NCBI GenBank assembly: GCA_041674625.1
Contig: JBAYVI010000054.1
Coordinates: forward strand, 1-18,955
Direction of reading: 5' to 3'
Length of the DNA: 18,955 bases
DNA from: BRH-c32 sp041674625
GTDB lineage: Bacteria > Bacteroidota > Ignavibacteria > Ignavibacteriales > Melioribacteraceae
Shown: piece by piece, positions 17,901 to 18,955 of the stretch
Numbering within the stretch: position 1 is the first letter of the stretch
Layout of the letters: each line of letters begins with the position of its first letter
Translations under genes and position numbers: made by a program
Notes under the pieces: model-generated
Database searches by the model: none
What the model was told of the DNA's origin: nothing
Seen by the model: only the letters and a program-made list of their open reading frames with translations

Positions 17901-17954
17901 TTTACATCTAAAATGATTTGCCATTTTCAAGCACTCATTAAATTTGAAATTCAT
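14949..17954 (-). CDS. TonB-dependent outer-membrane receptor with carboxypeptidase-regulatory-like N-domain
   Basis: This is an outer-membrane active transporter of up to 1001 residues, energised by TonB-ExbBD. After the signal peptide (ending TLLLAG, about residue 40), residues 43-122 form a CarboxypepD_reg-like beta-sandwich (GKIVGTVKDAENGEPLIGVN, IDGRFTIIGLTPGTYKV, SYIGYQ). The plug domain covers about 140-255, with ELSIRGGTGVGVFVDGLNV, GGFNAEYGNIRSGVINVVT and a following KDG. A 22-strand-type barrel follows and ends with an aromatic residue (YFGIKINF). The longest frame starts at 17954, but this ATG abuts the T-run of a terminator hairpin. M11 at 17924 (MANHFRCKSFTKIIYIILF) gives a more normal signal peptide and leaves room for a leader, so I prefer it. 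This is the first gene of the long operon and probably imports the oligosaccharide released by the locus. Confidence 0.92.
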   Translation of the reverse strand: MNFKFNECLKMANHFRCKSFTKIIYIILFLLVNHTLLLAGNTGKIVGTVKDAENGEPLIGVNIMVLGTQTGTASDIDGRFTIIGLTPGTYKVKISYIGYQTVVVEDVKIIIDRTTDINVELQKTAIALGEEVVVRAKRPPIALDVSSSKRDIEISEVESLPIINFNNLLNLQPGTVYQQRTNDSQEQITNELSIRGGTGVGVFVDGLNVTEALSSGSLTNFNMSSLKAAEILTGGFNAEYGNIRSGVINVVTKDGTDKYTFSADVKYSPAERKHFGASVFDQTSAPEWLLYGYDDALFGPDGIHAEGKPDSYWEQFAAHDTTYGFTPEQAQEVWKYQHRERKYGNKPDYIVDATVGGPVPLFDYISKDANLRFFTSWRYEYNMLAIPLSRDHYEDMNWFWKLTFNPMMGMKVNLQGTYQQNLSTTTYNTPQVSVTSVEQAIYSMQYPLTKYYQAMRSIADRYRNQFALNVSHALSENTFYDFKLSYLLRRSFVNHAAERSNDVVFTVGGVGFNEQPNGWTPYDVADFGGRESEFGIKTSGFSFILGGHGKERDYSREILINTRFDLVSQLNENHQIKVGFEFNYDDMNMSNGLIQISPPLVKFDEFRQIPIKLAAYFQDKIEFSGMIANLGLRVDYTDRRGTYYTDLFSDYYTVDSLNLVPTERIKPFLYVSPRIGISHPISEKSKLFFNYGHFYDEPGVSFLYNKRERYGGFYDRIENSNLKPQRTIAYELGFEQQIGNEYLFHVSGFYRNITNQVKWVDYYSEIGNRISTYSNDNYADSRGLEAIFEKKVGDYLLGSLSFDYLITSSGDFGQAVFYEEVLKTPGMSSSSQYTPGASYSFLANITFKSPVGWGKDILGFDLFGDWVLNFTHEYRSGKTFTYNPKGLPGINNNMRWNPHQNTNMRLSKGVEIAGFSTVIYMEVYNLFNVKELNPNLRSLLLPYLKLYNEYLESLNLPEEGGNDNPGDYKAANIKLPDDANFPSQLLFNIPRDIYFGIKINF

Positions 17955-17993
17955 TAAAAAATAGAAGTGAGACCCAATTTAATTGGGTCTCAC
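17955..17993 (-). terminator. Rho-independent terminator after the CBM-repeat gene
   Basis: The segment 17967-17993 is a near-perfect inverted repeat. Its arms are GTGAGACCCAATT and AATTGGGTCTCAC, 13 nt each, around a single central base, so the real RNA stem is about 11-12 bp with an AT loop. On the minus strand the hairpin is followed directly by TTCTATTTTTTA (17955-17966), the U-rich tract of an intrinsic terminator. The plus-strand side has no T-run, so it acts for minus-strand transcription. It lies 10 bp after the stop of the gene at 18004 and just before the TonB receptor. It thus separates that gene from the long operon, unless readthrough is regulated. Confidence 0.8.
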
Positions 17994-18003
17994 GGAATTA
18001 TAA

Positions 18004-18955
18004 TTACTTTATTAACAACATCTTTTTAGCTGAAGTAAATGAACCTACCTGAATACGATAGATATACATTCCACTTGCAAGTTCTTTTGCATTGAAATTA
18101 ATTTGATGACTTCCAGCAGATTTAATTTCATTTACTAATGATGCTACTTCCTGTCCAATCATATTAAATACTTTTAAGGTAACAACGCCTTCTTGAGGTA
18201 TATTATAAACTATCTTTGTTGTTGGGTTAAAAGGATTTGGATAGTTCTGGCTTAATTCATATCGTGAAGGAATAATTCCATTATCTTCAACACTTGTACC
18301 CGGATCATTAACCAATTCCAATTTTACATCGTCAATTCCGTAAGAAGCTTCAGGAGCACCATCGGCACCATGAATTACAATAACAGCTTGAATGTATGCA
18401 GTCCCTTCAGGCAATTTCTGTTCATTTGAATATTGAGCCCATTCTGTTGTTACTGAATCAGGGAAAATTTCCCAATACTGAAATGTTGAGCCAGTAATAC
18501 TCTTTGCGGATATTTTTAATGCTGCAAAGTTTGCACCCGGGAAAGCAGGTGATAAATCTTTGAAATATGAGCTAAATTTCCATGTCTGTCCTTCTTTTGC
18601 AGGGAATGAATTTTGATACAATAAATAATAACCGCCTAATGTGCTTGTACATTTAACCCAGTTTACACCACTATGTGCGGTAGCCATATCACTCTTAAAT
18701 TCAATACTTGCACCTGTTTGCGCATAACCTATCCAGCCAACAGGGACACCATTTTCAGTTGCACCTTGTTCAAATCCCGGATTAGCTAAATAGTTAGAAG
18801 TATCTTTAACTGATTCCACTAATTCTAATCTTACATCATCAATTCCGTAAGAAGCTTCAGGAGCACCGTCAGCACCATGTATAACAATAGTAGCTTGCAT
18901 AAAACCAGCACCTTCAGGCATTGTCTGTCTATTAGAGAACTTTTTCCAATATGAA
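18004..18955 (-). CDS. T9SS-exported protein with tandem CBM-like modules, 5' part outside the window
   Basis: The frame is open to the right edge, giving 316 visible residues. The ATG at 18921 is internal to a repeat and is not the real start. The visible part holds the end of one module (SNRQTMPEG ... IVIHGADGAPEASYGIDDV) and a complete second module of about 169 residues. The second module begins NYLANPGFEQGATENGVPVGW and ends in a nearly identical GADGAPEASYGIDDVKLELV. The NPGFEqG...W opening and the jelly-roll-like strand pattern resemble carbohydrate-binding modules of the CBM4/9 type. The T9SS type A sorting domain follows, with SQNYPNPFNPTTKIVYNIP, FNMIGQEVA, ASGMYIYRIQVG and KKMLLIK. 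It is therefore a secreted or surface glycan-binding protein, perhaps with a catalytic domain upstream that cannot be seen. A terminator separates it from the operon. Confidence 0.88.
   Translation of the reverse strand, partial: SYWKKFSNRQTMPEGAGFMQATIVIHGADGAPEASYGIDDVRLELVESVKDTSNYLANPGFEQGATENGVPVGWIGYAQTGASIEFKSDMATAHSGVNWVKCTSTLGGYYLLYQNSFPAKEGQTWKFSSYFKDLSPAFPGANFAALKISAKSITGSTFQYWEIFPDSVTTEWAQYSNEQKLPEGTAYIQAVIVIHGADGAPEASYGIDDVKLELVNDPGTSVEDNGIIPSRYELSQNYPNPFNPTTKIVYNIPQEGVVTLKVFNMIGQEVASLVNEIKSAGSHQINFNAKELASGMYIYRIQVGSFTSAKKMLLIK
18311..18448 (-). repeat. Module-end repeat, copy 2 of tandem CBM-like repeat
   Basis: This is the 3' copy (in gene direction) of a direct repeat with a 507-bp period, the other visible copy being at 18818-18955. 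A run of 28 bases at 18333-18360 is identical to 18840-18867, and the encoded GADGAPEASYGIDDV is identical in both. The offset of 507 bp equals 169 codons, so the repeat keeps frame. Confidence 0.85.
18818..18955 (-). repeat. Module-end repeat, copy 1 of tandem CBM-like repeat (runs to window edge)
   Basis: This is the upstream copy of the same 507-bp-period repeat, matching 18311-18448 at the DNA and protein level. The match continues to the window edge (SYWKKFSNRQTMPEG against TEWAQYSNEQKLPEG). More of this module, and possibly further modules, therefore lie beyond position 18955. Confidence 0.8.

Noticed and set aside
17997..18002. TATAAT on the minus strand as a promoter for the receptor operon
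   Set aside because: It falls just after the upstream stop codon in AT-rich sequence, there is no suitable -35/-33 element at normal spacing, and the terminator lies directly downstream. Bacteroidota-type TAnnTTTG was not found either.
18919..18921. ATG as the start of the CBM-repeat gene
   Set aside because: The frame continues upstream without a stop to the window edge and the residues before it match the second repeat copy, so this Met is internal.

Overview
The window is AT-rich, and every supported gene lies on the minus strand, so transcription runs from high to low coordinates. Several features suggest a member of the Ignavibacteria/Bacteroidota side of the FCB group: type IX secretion (T9SS) C-terminal sorting domains with the NYPNPFNP motif, a TonB-dependent receptor with an N-terminal carboxypeptidase-regulatory-like domain, a PorV/PorQ-type outer-membrane protein, and A-rich rather than strong Shine-Dalgarno leaders. 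An Ignavibacteria-like organism is my best guess. The phylum is inferred, not proven. No RNA genes, insertion sequences or CRISPR arrays were seen, and no gap between genes approaches 300 bases.

In order of transcription, the right edge (18955-18004) holds the 3' part of a secreted protein. It has tandem carbohydrate-binding-like modules and a T9SS tail, and a strong hairpin terminator follows it (17955-17993). A closely packed series of twelve genes then follows, with gaps of 9-46 bp or short overlaps, and looks like one long operon. It opens with an outer-membrane block: a TonB-dependent receptor, a secreted protein with an FN3-like domain and a C-terminal sorting-like tail, and a PorV/PorQ-family barrel. 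Next come a ROK-family regulator, a Gfo/Idh/MocA oxidoreductase, a short GH20-type hexosaminidase, a sodium:solute symporter, an N-acetylglucosamine-6-phosphate deacetylase-like protein (NagA), a T9SS-exported TIM-barrel-like protein of unknown family, an HGSNAT/NagX-like membrane acyltransferase, a full-length GH20 beta-N-acetylhexosaminidase and the start of a second sodium:solute symporter that runs off the left edge.

Together this reads as a utilization locus for an N-acetylhexosamine-containing glycan such as chitin oligosaccharides, peptidoglycan fragments or host-type glycans. Secreted and periplasmic enzymes would release N-acetylhexosamines, the receptor block would bind or import oligomers, the symporters would move sugars across the inner membrane, and the NagA-like enzyme would deacetylate them under control of the ROK regulator. 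It differs from the classical Bacteroidetes polysaccharide utilization locus. No SusD is present, and its place beside the receptor is taken by the FN3/sorting-domain protein and the PorV-like barrel. No sugar kinase or glucosamine-6-phosphate deaminase is visible. The NagA-like enzyme and the oxidoreductase both deviate at positions that are normally functional, so the intracellular route may not be the textbook one.
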